Below, in pieces: positions 8,616 to 16,442 of a stretch of DNA of 32,386 nucleotides. The DNA lies in contig USMC01000031.1 in the NCBI GenBank assembly GCA_900555715.1, positions 1 through 32,386 of the forward strand, in the 5' to 3' direction. Position 1 is the first letter of the stretch; each line of letters begins with the position of its first letter. The position numbers were made by a program, and so were the translations under genes. The notes beneath the pieces were generated by a model that did no database searches, was not told the origin of the DNA, and worked only from the letters and a program-made list of their open reading frames with translations. This stretch comes from an uncultured Porphyromonadaceae bacterium (GTDB taxonomy: Bacteria; Bacteroidota; Bacteroidia; Bacteroidales; Muribaculaceae).

Positions 8616-9506
8616 TTATTGGGTTTGTATTACCATGATGTTCGACAGACTCCAGAACGCGTTTGCATCTGTTATCGTGATTACCGCCCGGTCTCCCTGC
8701 TGGCTGAGGATGTAGCTCCCCGATGGAGCGGGCGAGATGAGTTTGACTTTCTTACCGGGAATCGGCATACTTGAAAAATGAGCGATATTCACCTTGTTGC
8801 ATCTTGATGTGCTGACGTTTCCTAAGTTGATTTTTTCTTTTTTCAAGAAACCGCCTCCCTCGATAATTCCCATTTCTTTGAGCTGTTTTTTGGACGCGAC
8901 AAGGATATAACCTTCGTTTATTATCTCGGTTTGCAACTGTACGGCTTCGGTGAGGGCAGTGTTCTGAGCCGTCAGGTCGCCGACGGCGGTGGTGAGATCT
9001 TCGATCGTTTCATTGAGTGTTTTGATGTTGCGGCGCTGACCGCTGATCTCTGCCTTCAGTTTATTTATCTGGCTCTCTTTTTGTGATAGCTGGGCGGTGA
9101 GGTATGCTATGGTGCTTCGCAAGCCTCCTGTGCGGGTGGTGTCCATGCGGTTGTTTAGAGAATCGATAAGTGATGCTATGCGCTCACGCTGTCCGTTTAT
9201 GATTTCTGTTAATTGATTGAGGCGCCTGGTCATTTCGTTTGATGTATATCTGCGATGAGTTTCAATATCCACCTGACTTGCGAGCAACCTCTCCTGCTCG
9301 GAAATACTGTCGATACATGCTGCGACTTCGTCGAAAAACGAAGTCATCCGGTCAAGGTCGCGTTGATTTGTGCTTGCCAACACAAACAAGGAGTCACGTT
9401 CTTTCTGCAATTCGATTATCCGGCTGCTGTCGGTCGGCGTGTTACAAGAAACTGCAAATAGAATAATAAGCAGGAGCGGAAGGGAGGGTACTCTATATTT
9501 TCTCAT
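8616..9506 (-). CDS. Coiled-coil lipoprotein (possibly related to Cbp1-type adhesins)
   Basis: A 296-residue protein starting MRKYRVPSLP. I chose this ATG because it opens a type II signal peptide with lipobox AVSC (Cys21); the open frame extends 60 codons further upstream but those residues run through the structured RNA region. Residues about 28-195 are long heptad-rich helices (ELQKERDSL, NQLTEIINGQRERIASLIDSL, QLSQKESQINKLKAEISGQ). The C-terminal 100 residues carry GYILVASKKQLKEMGII, a motif I associate with Bacteroidota coiled-coil lipoproteins, some of them named collagen-binding adhesins; that link is from memory and uncertain. It is the first gene of the envelope cluster. No promoter lies directly in front; the nearest is at 9802-9832, upstream of the candidate RNA. 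Confidence 0.78.
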   Translation of the reverse strand: MRKYRVPSLPLLLIILFAVSCNTPTDSSRIIELQKERDSLFVLASTNQRDLDRMTSFFDEVAACIDSISEQERLLASQVDIETHRRYTSNEMTRRLNQLTEIINGQRERIASLIDSLNNRMDTTRTGGLRSTIAYLTAQLSQKESQINKLKAEISGQRRNIKTLNETIEDLTTAVGDLTAQNTALTEAVQLQTEIINEGYILVASKKQLKEMGIIEGGGFLKKEKINLGNVSTSRCNKVNIAHFSSMPIPGKKVKLISPAPSGSYILSQQGDRAVITITDANAFWSLSNIMVIQTQ

Positions 9507-9550
9507 ACTGAGCGACGCCGCCTCCATTCCCGAGTCGACATTTATGATAT

Positions 9551-9797
9551 AAAAAAGAAGCGTGGAATGATGTCCCTGTTTATCTTCAAGGAGGCATCGC
9601 CAAACGCCTAACAACGAAATAAACAGTCCACTCCCACGCCTTATCGGATATCGATACCCCCTTGCCGGGGAGTGGATAAACGACAAGCATGAGCGTCCTT
9701 TGACTGCTTTTCTCCTTCGTTGTTTTGAAATTGGCGATTTCCTTGAAAGGATAAAGCATGAAACGCTTCATAATATGTCTGCATCTTGCTTAGATGC
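9551..9797 (-). ncRNA. Candidate structured small RNA or 5' leader (possibly 6S-like)
   Basis: Between a consensus minus-strand promoter (9802-9832) and a T-run (9556-9551) lies a region dense in base pairing. A hairpin stands at the predicted start (9781-9797). Near the 3' end there is a nested long-range stem: CCACGC 9634-9639 with GCGTGG 9560-9565, then ATAAACAG 9619-9626 with CTGTTTAT 9576-9583, capped by a 5-bp hairpin (9593-9608). The 3' arm runs straight into TTCTTTTTT, so it can act as a terminator. An alternative stem (9668-9676 with 9627-9635, 9 bp) competes with the outer stem. The rod-with-bubbles shape recalls 6S RNA; an attenuator for the lipoprotein operon is equally possible. 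A 61-codon ORF (9586-9771) overlaps it and may be real or fortuitous. Confidence 0.55.
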
Positions 9798-9801
9798 GCT
9801 G

Positions 9802-9832
9802 CAAATGTACGCGTATTTTTTTATCTGACAAA
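9802..9832 (-). promoter_or_regulatory. Bacteroidota consensus promoter for the candidate RNA/envelope operon
   Basis: On the minus strand, TTTG (9832-9829) is followed after 19 nt by TACATTTG (9809-9802), a full match to the TTTG-N19-21-TAnnTTTG pattern. Transcription should start near 9797, at the base of a 5-bp hairpin. Confidence 0.75.
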
Positions 9833-9916
9833 ATTTTTATCAATGGAATATCATTCGCAGATTAAATTCGAGCTTTTTTAATTTGGGCGGAGGCGCGTGG
9901 CGTCGGAGATTTTGAT

Positions 9917-9947
9917 TTTGGGAGGTGGATTTTTTTTTGTAGCTTTG
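9917..9947 (+). promoter_or_regulatory. Consensus promoter for the obg operon
   Basis: TTTG (9917-9920), 19 nt, then TAGCTTTG (9940-9947). It would start a leader of about 65 nt ahead of obg. It is divergent from the promoter at 9802-9832. Confidence 0.75.
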
Positions 9948-10016
9948 CATGTTTGCCGCGGGGCGGCGAACAGATGGGCGCATAATGCGTTAATTAGACA
10001 TAACAGATCATAAGAC

Positions 10017-11231
10017 ATGGCAGAATCCAATTTCATAGACTATGTAAAGATATTGTGTCGCTCGGGTAAGGGCGGCGCGGGCTCGGCACATTTCTACCGT
10101 GCCAAATATGTGCCCAAGGGCGGTCCTGACGGCGGCGACGGCGGTCGTGGAGGACATATCATCCTGCGCGGCAACCGCAATATGTGGACGCTTCTTCCGC
10201 TTAAATACCGCCGTCATATCTTCGCCAGCAACGGTCAGGCAGGCTCCGGCGGCCGTAGCTTCGGTAAGGACGGCGAGGATGTCGTTGTAGACGTTCCCTG
10301 CGGCACTGTCGTTTTCGATGCCGAGACTGGCGAATACCTGTGCGAGGTGACCGACAACGGTCAGGAAGTGAAGCTTCTCCGCGGCGGACGCGGCGGTCTG
10401 GGCAACTGGCATTTCAAAAGCTCCACCAACCGAACTCCGCGTTATGCGCAGCCCGGCGAGCCGGCTGTGGAACGCAGCGTTATCCTTGAGCTGAAAGTTC
10501 TTGCCGACGTCGGTCTTGTAGGCTTCCCCAATGCGGGCAAGTCGACACTTCTATCTGCCGTCAGCGCTGCCGAACCAAAGATTGCCGACTATCCCTTTAC
10601 CACGATGGAGCCTCAGCTCGGCATCGTGGCATATCGCGACAACCGCTCTTTCGTCATGGCGGACATCCCTGGCATCATCGAGGGTGCCAGCGAAGGCAAG
10701 GGACTCGGACTGCGCTTCCTCAGGCATATAGAGCGCAACGCCGTGCTGCTTTTCATGGTACCTGCCGACGCCGACGACATCACCGAGCAGTACCGTATTC
10801 TCCTAAACGAGCTTGAGCAGTTCAACCCTCAGCTCGCCGACAAACAGCGTGTCCTCGCTGTGTCCAAGAGCGATATGCTCGACGACGAGCTGCGCGGCGA
10901 GATAGAGAAGACGCTTCCCGAGGGCATACCGCACGTGTTCATATCTTCGGTGACCGGTCAGGGAATCACGGAGCTCAAAGATCTGCTCTGGACCGCCATC
11001 ACCGACGAGAACAACAGAATAGACACCCCAGATCTCATCCATCGTCCGCTCGACGGGCATCACCGCGTGCGCGAGGAAGACGATTTCATCATCCAGTACG
11101 AGCCTACGCCGGAAGAAGCCGAGCAGGAGGCGGAAGACCTCCGCAGCATCAGCGCCGAGGAGTGGGGCGAGGATATCGATTGGGACGATGCCGAGGAATA
11201 CTACGACGAAGACGGCGACCTGAAAAAATGA
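10017..11231 (+). CDS. obg: Obg family ribosome-associated GTPase
   Basis: A 404-residue GTPase that binds the large ribosomal subunit and couples ribosome assembly to the stringent response. Seen: the glycine-rich Obg fold at about 3-158 (KGGPDGGDGGRGGHIIL), G1 P-loop GFPNAGKST at 169-177, switch region DYPFTTMEP at 191-199, G3 DIPG at 216-219, and G5-like ISSVTGQG near residue 310. The G4 motif reads SKSD (283-286) where most GTPases have NKxD. The C-terminus after about residue 340 is an acidic tail with no clear OCT domain. First gene of a four-gene operon; its stop overlaps the prmC start as ATGA. The start at 10017 gives the conserved N-terminus MAESNFIDYVKI. Confidence 0.97.
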   Translation: MAESNFIDYVKILCRSGKGGAGSAHFYRAKYVPKGGPDGGDGGRGGHIILRGNRNMWTLLPLKYRRHIFASNGQAGSGGRSFGKDGEDVVVDVPCGTVVFDAETGEYLCEVTDNGQEVKLLRGGRGGLGNWHFKSSTNRTPRYAQPGEPAVERSVILELKVLADVGLVGFPNAGKSTLLSAVSAAEPKIADYPFTTMEPQLGIVAYRDNRSFVMADIPGIIEGASEGKGLGLRFLRHIERNAVLLFMVPADADDITEQYRILLNELEQFNPQLADKQRVLAVSKSDMLDDELRGEIEKTLPEGIPHVFISSVTGQGITELKDLLWTAITDENNRIDTPDLIHRPLDGHHRVREEDDFIIQYEPTPEEAEQEAEDLRSISAEEWGEDIDWDDAEEYYDEDGDLKK

Positions 11232-12085
11232 CAATACGCGATTTCTTCAGAGCAACGGTCGGGCGCCTTTCCGCCGCTGTAGGCACGGAGGCGGAAGCTA
11301 CCGCGCGCATTATTTTTGAGGATGTCGCAGGTTATGACCGAAATTATATCTTTGCCGATGGCGACCGTGAACTTCTCGATTTTACACAGGCGAAGATAGA
11401 ACATGCGGTCGATAAGGTGACAGGCGGCGAACCGGTCCAATATGCCGTAGGTAAGGCACGGTTTATGGGCATGGATTTCAATGTGTCGCCTGCCGTGCTT
11501 ATTCCGCGTCCGGAGACAGAGGGTCTTGTCGATCTCATCACCGACCGCTGGGGTGCACGCCGCGACCTACGCGTGCTCGATCTGTGCACCGGTTCGGGAT
11601 GCATAGCCATCGCCTTGGCGCGTGCGCTGCCGTTTGCAAATGTCGAAGGCGTCGACATCAGTGCCGATGCTCTTGCTGTGGCGAAGAAAAATGCCGCCGA
11701 CCTTCATGCTCAGGTAAGTTTCCGCCAGGCAGATGTTCTTAAAATGTCTGCTCCGGAGAAGGCTGAATATGATATTATTGTCAGCAATCCTCCCTATGTG
11801 GCGGAGTCGGAAAAGGCGCAGATGGATGCGCGAGTTCTCCGCTACGAACCGTCGCTGGCGCTTTTTGTGCCGGACAGCAGTCCGCTCATATTTTATGATG
11901 CTATCGCCGGATATGCCTCCGCAGCACTGCGTCCCGGCGGAATGCTGTATTTTGAAATCAATCCCTTATTCTCTGCCGGACTTTCCGCAATGTTGAAATC
12001 GAAGGGTTTCGACGATATGACAGTGCTTCGCGACTATCGCGGTGCCGAAAGGTATGCCATGGCAGTACGATCTTCAGGCAGATGA
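11228..12085 (+). CDS. prmC: Peptide chain release factor N5-glutamine methyltransferase
   Basis: A 285-residue SAM-dependent enzyme that methylates the GGQ glutamine of release factors, improving termination. Seen: a helical N-terminal substrate domain (to about residue 88), the PrmC landmark IPRPETE at 92-98, SAM-binding motif VLDLCTGSGCIAIALA at about 116-131, and the catalytic NPPY at 187-190. The frame is open upstream to 11162, but the ATG at 11228 overlaps the obg stop (ATGA) and starts the conserved domain. Its stop overlaps the recX start in the same way, so translation of obg, prmC and recX is coupled. Confidence 0.96.
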   Translation: MTIRDFFRATVGRLSAAVGTEAEATARIIFEDVAGYDRNYIFADGDRELLDFTQAKIEHAVDKVTGGEPVQYAVGKARFMGMDFNVSPAVLIPRPETEGLVDLITDRWGARRDLRVLDLCTGSGCIAIALARALPFANVEGVDISADALAVAKKNAADLHAQVSFRQADVLKMSAPEKAEYDIIVSNPPYVAESEKAQMDARVLRYEPSLALFVPDSSPLIFYDAIAGYASAALRPGGMLYFEINPLFSAGLSAMLKSKGFDDMTVLRDYRGAERYAMAVRSSGR

Positions 12086-12552
12086 ACGCTCCTATGACTC
12101 CCGAAAAAGCGCTCGAACGCCTTGAAGCGCTTTGCGCCCGCAGCGAATACTGCACTGGTGAGCTCATGGAGAAGATGAGAAAGTGGAAAATAGGAGCTGC
12201 CGATGCCGAAGCTGTCGTATACTCGTTGCGTAAGCGCCGCTTTGTTGACGACAGCCGTTACGCCCGTGCTTTCGTCCGCGACAAATACCGTTTCAACCGC
12301 TGGGGGCGCCTGAAAATACGCCTCGCACTCAGGGCAAAAAGAGTGGATGCCGGTATTATCGAGGAAGCGCTGGAGGAAATCGACGAAACGATATATGCCG
12401 AGGCTCTTCGCTCTCTTGTCGAGTCGAAGAACAAAAGCATAACGGACGCCGACCCGTATATAAGGCGTCAGAAACTTATCAGATCAGCTGTTGCGCGCGG
12501 CTATGAGCCTGAGCTGACGGCTAAAATTATAACAGACTTAAACATAACGTGA
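12082..12552 (+). CDS. recX: RecX family regulatory protein
   Basis: A 156-residue, helix-rich basic protein matching RecX, which binds RecA filaments and modulates recombination. Seen: tandem three-helix repeats with RRFVDDSRYARAFVRDKYRFNRWGRLKIRLAL (core signature split across about residues 51-82) and a second repeat ending in ARGYEPELTAKII. Length is typical. recA is not in the window; in this genome recX travels with prmC. ATGA overlap with prmC upstream and one base before the acyl-CoA ligase downstream. Confidence 0.93.
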   Translation: MNAPMTPEKALERLEALCARSEYCTGELMEKMRKWKIGAADAEAVVYSLRKRRFVDDSRYARAFVRDKYRFNRWGRLKIRLALRAKRVDAGIIEEALEEIDETIYAEALRSLVESKNKSITDADPYIRRQKLIRSAVARGYEPELTAKIITDLNIT

Positions 12553-12553
12553 T

Positions 12554-14209
12554 ATGGAACCCTGCAGTACTCTGAACGCATACATTGCACAATCGGTCCG
12601 CGAAAACTGGGATCACCAGGCGCTGACCGATTTCGACGGTCCTACATACTCCTACCGCGACGTAGCCCGTAAAGTGGCTAAGCTACATATCCTTTTCAAC
12701 CATGCCGGTCTTGTCCAGGGCGATAAAATAGCTATCTGCGGACGAAACAGCTCACACTGGGCGATAGTGGCGATAGCTTCGCTGACATACGGCACCGTCG
12801 CCGTCCCCATTCTCCATGATTTCAAGGCGGAGACGGTGCATAACCTCGTGTGCCACAGCGAGGCAAAGCTGCTTTTCACCGATACGCAGACGTGGGAAAA
12901 CCTCGATCATGAACACATGCCGCATATAAAGGGTGTCCTGCAGGTGAGCGACTATTCGCTCATCTACAGCCGAAACAAGCAGCTGACCGAAGCAAGAGAG
13001 AAACTCAACAGATTTTATGGTGAGAAATATCCCGAGCGATTTACTCCCGCCGACGTCGATTATCCCGATTTCGAGCCGTCGCAGCTGGCTGTGATAAACT
13101 ATACTTCGGGTTCGATGGGCTTTTCCAAAGGGGTCATGCTGAGTTACAACAACCTGTGGAGCAACATTCAGTACAGCATCGACGGGCTGTCGTTCCTCAA
13201 ACCCGGCGACGGGACGGTGTGCATGCTGCCGCTGGCTCACATGTTCGGCTTCGCTATCGAGATGCTCCATCCCTTTGTGAAAGGCTGTAACATCAACTTC
13301 CTCACGCGCACGCCCTCACCGCGCATCATCATGGAAGCCTTTGCCAAGGTGCATCCCAAGCTTGTCATCACTGTGCCGCTTGTCATTGAAAAGATTATCC
13401 GTACGCGAGTCTTCCCCATGCTGGACAAGCCTCTTATGAAAGTGCTGATGGCGGTGCCTGTCGTCAACACTAAACTGCTTGAAAAGATACGGACAAAACT
13501 CATCGACTCTTTTGGCGGCAACCTGCTCGAACTCATCGTCGGCGGTGCTCCGCTCAACAAGGATGTCGAGGCTTTCCTGCGCCGTATCAAATTTCCGTAT
13601 ACCATAGGCTACGGTATGACAGAGTGCGGTCCGCTCATCAGTTATGCTCCGTGGAACGTGAACCGTGCCGGTTCCTGCGGCAGGCTTGTGGATCGGATGG
13701 AGGCACGTATCGACTCTCCCGACCCGCTGAACACCCCCGGCGTGCTCTGGGTGCGCGGTCAGAACGTGATGCAGGGATATTTCAAGAACCCGGAAGAGAC
13801 AAAGGCAGTGTTTGACAGCGACGGCTGGATGCGCACCGGCGATGTGGCGCAGACCGATGCCGACGGCTTTCTCTATCTCCGCGGACGCGACAAGAGCATG
13901 ATTCTCGGACCGTCCGGACAGAACATATATCCTGAGGAGATTGAACAGATTCTTAACAATCAGCCATACGTTGCCGAATCGCTGATAGTGGAGCGCGACG
14001 GAAAGCTGTTTGCCCTGATACATCCCGACATGGAGGCTGCCCAGAAAGCCGGACTCGACAATGCTGCGCTCGCCAAGCAGATGAATGAGAATATCAAGGA
14101 ACTCAACTCACGTCTGCCCGGCTACAGCCAGGTGAGCGGCAGCAAGCTCTTCGAAGAAGAATTCGAGAAAACCCCGAAACACTCAATCAAGCGCTATCTC
14201 TATCAGTGA
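12554..14209 (+). CDS. AMP-dependent acyl-CoA synthetase / long-chain fatty acid ligase
   Basis: A 551-residue member of the ANL adenylating family that probably activates fatty acids to acyl-CoA through an acyl-AMP intermediate. Seen: the phosphate-binding loop NYTSGSMGFSKGVMLSY at about 182-198, the GYGMTECGP motif near 355-363, the RTGDVAQTDADGFLYLRGRDK hinge segment (read in two parts, RTGDVA and LYLRGRDK), and a C-terminal lysine in HSIKRYLY (K546) placed like the catalytic A10 lysine. No membrane segment is needed; these enzymes are usually cytoplasmic or peripheral. It starts one base after recX and is followed by a terminator, so it closes the obg operon. Whether the substrate is a long-chain fatty acid or another acid cannot be told. 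Confidence 0.92.
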   Translation: MEPCSTLNAYIAQSVRENWDHQALTDFDGPTYSYRDVARKVAKLHILFNHAGLVQGDKIAICGRNSSHWAIVAIASLTYGTVAVPILHDFKAETVHNLVCHSEAKLLFTDTQTWENLDHEHMPHIKGVLQVSDYSLIYSRNKQLTEAREKLNRFYGEKYPERFTPADVDYPDFEPSQLAVINYTSGSMGFSKGVMLSYNNLWSNIQYSIDGLSFLKPGDGTVCMLPLAHMFGFAIEMLHPFVKGCNINFLTRTPSPRIIMEAFAKVHPKLVITVPLVIEKIIRTRVFPMLDKPLMKVLMAVPVVNTKLLEKIRTKLIDSFGGNLLELIVGGAPLNKDVEAFLRRIKFPYTIGYGMTECGPLISYAPWNVNRAGSCGRLVDRMEARIDSPDPLNTPGVLWVRGQNVMQGYFKNPEETKAVFDSDGWMRTGDVAQTDADGFLYLRGRDKSMILGPSGQNIYPEEIEQILNNQPYVAESLIVERDGKLFALIHPDMEAAQKAGLDNAALAKQMNENIKELNSRLPGYSQVSGSKLFEEEFEKTPKHSIKRYLYQ

Positions 14210-14225
14210 GTCAGAAGAGATGGAA

Positions 14226-14266
14226 ATAATAAAAAAGACCGCATATTGCGGTCTTTTTTATTATTG
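14226..14266. terminator. Bidirectional terminator between acyl-CoA ligase and ferritin
   Basis: AAAAAAGACCGC, a 5-nt ATATT loop, GCGGTCTTTTTT. The stem is flanked by A-run and T-run so it works in both directions for the convergent genes ending at 14209 (+) and 14279 (-). Confidence 0.92.
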
Positions 14267-14278
14267 TAAGATTGTTCT

Positions 14279-14800
14279 TTATGCTTTGGCTGCAAGAGGC
14301 GAAGGAACGGTGTAGGTGCGGGCTGCAAGCTCCTGGTCGAGGGTGTAGAGAGCGAGACCGTTGTCGCCCATCATACGGAGACGGTCGATGATGGCCTGTG
14401 CGTTCTCTTCTTCTTCAACCTGCTCAGAGACGAACCAGTCGAGCTTACCGCGGGTAGCGTAGTCGTGTTCTTCTTCTGCGAGAGCGTAGAGATTGTTGAT
14501 GAGGGCGGTAACTTTCTGCTCGTGTGCGAGAGTGCACTCGTAGGCGTCGAGAACAGAGTTCCATTTTACAGGCACTTCGTCGATTGCCTTGAGTGTCACC
14601 TGACCTCCGCGGCTGAGAAGATAGTTGATGAAGATTTCGGCGTGAGCCTGCTCTTCCTTGAACTGGATGCGATACCAGTTTGCTACTCCGTGATACCCTT
14701 CGGCTTCGAAGTGCATAGCCATTGACAGATAAAGGTAAGCCGACCAGAATTCGGCATTGATCTGGGCGTTGATAGCGTCCTGAATTTTAGGGCTGATCAT
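14279..14800 (-). CDS. ftnA: Non-heme ferritin
   Basis: A 173-residue bacterial ferritin subunit that oxidises Fe(II) and stores the iron in a 24-mer shell in the cytoplasm. All ferroxidase-centre positions known from E. coli FtnA are present at the same numbers: E17, E50, H53, E94 and Q127. The four-helix bundle is complete, with a short tail TYTVPSPLAAKA. Its ATG lies inside the last codons of the upstream glycosyltransferase gene (14-bp overlap, 14787-14800), so either it is the distal gene of that operon or its promoter is embedded in the glycosyltransferase coding sequence. I could not see a consensus promoter there. Ends at the bidirectional terminator. Confidence 0.96.
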   Translation of the reverse strand: MISPKIQDAINAQINAEFWSAYLYLSMAMHFEAEGYHGVANWYRIQFKEEQAHAEIFINYLLSRGGQVTLKAIDEVPVKWNSVLDAYECTLAHEQKVTALINNLYALAEEEHDYATRGKLDWFVSEQVEEEENAQAIIDRLRMMGDNGLALYTLDQELAARTYTVPSPLAAKA

Positions 14801-16430
14801 TGTTGATGTTAGTTAAAGTTGGGTTTGTTGTATTCTTTTTTATTGCCATGAACAGCGGTCGGCGGCTGTCGCACGAGCGCTTGCGCAGCGGCTCGATGAC
14901 GAATCCGGCAGGAGCGCTGTCGATGTATTTTTTTTCAATGAGCACCACCGAGCCTTCCGGAAGTGCGGTTGCTTCGTCCCATCCGGCAACTGGGCGTATC
15001 CTGTCGTCGAGATAGAAGTTGATGGTATAGGGGCGCAGCATGTCGTTCATACACGCCACCGCCGGTACCTGCTCGAGTTGCGGCACAACTTCCTTATCGC
15101 TCTTGGCATTCAATATAGCCGGCATGGCGGCTACCATATACGACAGGTAGAGCGACCAGATGATGACGAGCAGATGCCCCACGGGGCTGTGGCGGTTCAC
15201 TATCCATGCTGCTCCGGCTGCTACCGGCAGAATCAGCGCCGCATATCGCCACCAGGGTATGCTTACCATGGGCAACAGCAGGGGCTGTGGGAATATCTGG
15301 AGACCGATAAGTGCAAGGGGAGCAACGACGGCAAGTATGGCGATGAGCCATGTAAATGCTTTCACAGGTCGCAGCGCCGCGGCGTTGTCGAGCAGTACGG
15401 CGATACCGTAGCAGATGAACGGGTATGCAGGAAGAAGGTATACGCTGCGCTTGCTTGCCGGGATGCAGTAGAATCCGACAATGACGACAGCCGCCGTCAG
15501 CGACAGCAGTGCCGCAGGGCTCATGCTTCTGCCGGCATCGCGCCGCAGGCGCCTGAAGGAGAAAAGGCAGAATATGAGAAGCAGCGTCCACGGGCACAGA
15601 CCGGCGGCAAGAGTCATAAAGTTATAGTACCAGGGATTGACATGGCTCTCGTATGACATTGTGCCTGTCAGTCGTCCGAAGTTTTCTTCAAGCATAAGGT
15701 CGAGGAACTCGCTGCCTCCGCGCATGTATGCTGCGTAATACCACAGCGCCGGGACGACAAGCGACGCTGCCACGAGCCCGAGCATGGAGAAGAGCGTGGG
15801 GAAGAAACGCCGGCGACGCAGAAGGCGGTATACTCCTATGACGAAGCATGGCAGCAGGGAGCCTACCGGTCCTTTGGTAAGTGTGGCGCATGTGAGCAGG
15901 AGGACGACGGCGATATATCTCAGAGGCCGGTGCTTGCCTTCGCGTTCGGTGAGGTCATAGAGCATGTAGATGGCTCCTGCCATACACGCCGTCAGGACCA
16001 TGTCGAGGCGGCACGCTATCGAGGCGCGGAACACTTCTGCACTCGTGATTGTCACAAGCGAGAATATCATGGCGAAGCGCTCGCCGCGTATGCCGCGAAT
16101 CCAATAGTATCCTCCGGCTATCATGGCAGTCGCCGCAAGGGCGGAAGGAAGGCGGCTGATGAACTCGTTGACGACTCCGCCGTTGAAAAGCCATGCTACA
16201 GCCGCTATTATCCATGCCATGAACGGCGGCTTGAAGGGTATGTCGCTTCCGAAGTTGCGTGGCAGAATCCAGTCGCCGTTCTGAAGCATGGACACTGCCA
16301 CAAGTGCCTCGCGCGGCTCGCCTTTGCTGTTGAACAGTGTCTCACCGAGCCATGGCACGAGAAGAAAGAATGTCATCGCTACGACAATCAGTGCGGCGCC
16401 AGGAAGATTCGACTGGATTCTCTGATTCAT
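14787..16430 (-). CDS. GT39-type membrane glycosyltransferase (ArnT-like)
   Basis: A 547-residue polytopic membrane protein with about 11-13 hydrophobic helices in the first 430 residues and a soluble C-terminal part. Seen: the GEPREALVAVSML loop after the first helix, where the family has an acidic residue needed for catalysis, and TKGPVGSLLP in the middle, both typical of the PMT/ArnT superfamily that moves a sugar from a polyprenyl phosphate donor onto lipid A or protein at the periplasmic side. The acceptor cannot be inferred. The start ATG (MNQRIQSNLPG) lies 12 nt after the M6 protease gene, and its end overlaps the ferritin start, suggesting a read-through operon of otherwise unrelated genes. 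Confidence 0.86.
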   Translation of the reverse strand: MNQRIQSNLPGAALIVVAMTFFLLVPWLGETLFNSKGEPREALVAVSMLQNGDWILPRNFGSDIPFKPPFMAWIIAAVAWLFNGGVVNEFISRLPSALAATAMIAGGYYWIRGIRGERFAMIFSLVTITSAEVFRASIACRLDMVLTACMAGAIYMLYDLTEREGKHRPLRYIAVVLLLTCATLTKGPVGSLLPCFVIGVYRLLRRRRFFPTLFSMLGLVAASLVVPALWYYAAYMRGGSEFLDLMLEENFGRLTGTMSYESHVNPWYYNFMTLAAGLCPWTLLLIFCLFSFRRLRRDAGRSMSPAALLSLTAAVVIVGFYCIPASKRSVYLLPAYPFICYGIAVLLDNAAALRPVKAFTWLIAILAVVAPLALIGLQIFPQPLLLPMVSIPWWRYAALILPVAAGAAWIVNRHSPVGHLLVIIWSLYLSYMVAAMPAILNAKSDKEVVPQLEQVPAVACMNDMLRPYTINFYLDDRIRPVAGWDEATALPEGSVVLIEKKYIDSAPAGFVIEPLRKRSCDSRRPLFMAIKKNTTNPTLTNINNDQP

Positions 16431-16442
16431 AGTTCTTCAGTT

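Noticed and set aside
9586..9771. 61-residue ORF MKRFMLYPFKEIANF...
   Set aside because: Not listed as a gene because the same bases form the nested stems of the candidate RNA and no protein motif is visible. It is retained as an open question in the RNA finding.
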